The position numbers were made by a program, and so were the translations under genes. This document shows positions 5,047-5,253 of a stretch of 5,253 bases of DNA, piece by piece. The first letter of the stretch is position 1. Every line of letters begins with the position of its first letter. Origin of the DNA: Patescibacteria group bacterium (GTDB lineage: Bacteria > Patescibacteriota > Minisyncoccia > UBA9983); contig JAHJXC010000036.1 in NCBI GenBank assembly GCA_018827845.1, positions 1-5,253 of the forward strand, in the 5' to 3' direction. The notes beneath the pieces are model-generated. The model saw nothing but the letters and a program-made list of their open reading frames with translations. It was not told the origin of the DNA and ran no database searches.

Positions 5047-5055
5047 AGTATACCA
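5047..5055 (-). promoter_or_regulatory. extended -10 promoter of the HAD gene
   Basis: TGGTATACT on the minus strand, followed by 6 bases (TTGGGT) and the ATG at 5040. The wider string TTTTTGGTATA is identical to that before the methyltransferase gene. The -35 region is weak, as expected with a TGn extension. The message would be leaderless. Confidence 0.58.
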
Positions 5056-5117
5056 AAAATCAGAACCATTTTGGCGGACTTATGCATACCTCTTTTTTTA
5101 AGAATGAATTTAGTGGC

Positions 5118-5171
5118 TCCGAACGCTGAACGAAATCCGAACTTTTTTCAAAGAAAATCCGGACGCTGAAT
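5118..5171. repeat. direct repeats upstream of the HAD promoter
   Basis: TCCGAAC occurs at 5118-5124 and 5136-5142 and TCCGGAC at 5158-5164. The first and third extend to a shared TCCGRACGCTGAA 40 bases apart. A 9-base inverted repeat (TTTTTCAAA 5144-5152 / TTTGAAAAA 5172-5180) overlaps the last copy. The block lies about 65-120 bases upstream of the HAD promoter and may be a regulatory site or part of an intergenic repeat. Confidence 0.4.
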
Positions 5172-5190
5172 TTTGAAAAACTTTGAGATC

Positions 5191-5217
5191 GCCTGTCCGC
5201 CTCTGGCGGAGGCGGGC
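5191..5217. repeat. GC-rich hairpin repeat (REP-like)
   Basis: TCCGCC (5196-5201) pairs perfectly with GGCGGA (5205-5210) across a TCT loop, and after a 2-base bulge GCCTG (5191-5195) pairs with CGGGC (5213-5217, one wobble). Like the element at 2722-2761 it is a CCTG-rich/GCGGG-rich palindrome in an AT-rich spacer. No T-run follows on either strand, which argues against an intrinsic terminator. Confidence 0.6.
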
Positions 5218-5253
5218 AAAAAGGAAGGGGGTTGGGGGGAAGGAATTTTTGCC
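5215..5253. repeat. G-rich mirror repeat enclosed by an inverted repeat
   Basis: GGCAAAAA (5215-5222) and TTTTTGCC (5246-5253) are perfect inverted arms. Between them lies a purine tract, broken only by TT, with near mirror symmetry: AAGGAAGGGGG (5221-5231), TT, then GGGGGGAAGGAA (5234-5245). The right arm touches the window edge and may extend further. No gene is visible here. The 5047-5253 spacer otherwise holds only the HAD promoter and the repeats listed. Confidence 0.5.

Noticed and set aside
4646..5101. 151-codon open frame on the plus strand
   Set aside because: It lies antisense across the HAD motifs, encodes nothing recognisable, and has no promoter like those of the accepted genes.
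5107..5253. 47-codon minus-strand frame open to the right edge
   Set aside because: It runs through the hairpin, mirror and direct repeats, has low-complexity content, and shows no recognisable domain.
1..5253. CRISPR array, tRNA/rRNA genes, transposase or alternative stop code
   Set aside because: No regular repeat-spacer pattern, no cloverleaf or rRNA-like stretch and no transposase motif was seen; GH130 ends in TGA and no gene needs TGA read as an amino acid.

Overview
The window is a compact, AT-rich bacterial segment (roughly 35-40% G+C by eye). All seven genes I accept lie on the minus strand, so transcription runs from the right edge to the left. The likely source is a streamlined uncultivated bacterium of the Candidate Phyla Radiation (Patescibacteria, Parcubacteria-like). 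The grounds are the tightly packed single-domain sugar enzymes, the PMM-like HAD protein with a 'SPLGQ' cap motif that I associate with that group, the GC-rich hairpin repeats in otherwise AT-rich spacers, and the lack of Shine-Dalgarno sequences. This placement is an inference from style, not from a marker gene. The standard stop code fits: TGA ends the GH130 gene and no in-frame TGA interrupts any gene.

Right block (about 2828-5040), in order of transcription: a HAD-IIB protein related to eukaryotic-type phosphomannomutase, a single-domain cupin of the type II mannose-6-phosphate isomerase family, and a GH130 mannoside phosphorylase-like enzyme. The cupin has its own clear promoter (TTGTAT-17-TATAAT), and the GH130 gene follows it after 7 bases. 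Together they suggest a short route: beta-mannoside + phosphate -> mannose-1-phosphate -> mannose-6-phosphate -> fructose-6-phosphate.

Middle (1389-2827): a 250-base spacer holds a GC-rich hairpin repeat and an unexplained open stretch. It is followed by a 395-residue (alpha/alpha)6-barrel glycosidase of the glycogen-debranching-enzyme C-terminal type, without the usual N-terminal domain.

Left block (1-1340): a YjbQ/UPF0047 protein, a 39-residue extremely basic small protein, and a class I SAM-dependent methyltransferase cut by the window edge. Two copies of a ~32-base intergenic repeat lie upstream of the small gene and the YjbQ gene.

The most striking shared property is at the gene starts. 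In six of seven genes a -10-like hexamer (TATAAT, TATACT, TAGAAT or TAGAGT; three times as TGGTANANT) lies only 6-9 bases before the ATG, and no start has a Shine-Dalgarno sequence. This is the layout expected of leaderless mRNAs. The far right edge (5047-5253) has no gene; it carries direct repeats, a GC-rich hairpin and a G-rich mirror repeat enclosed by an 8-base inverted repeat.
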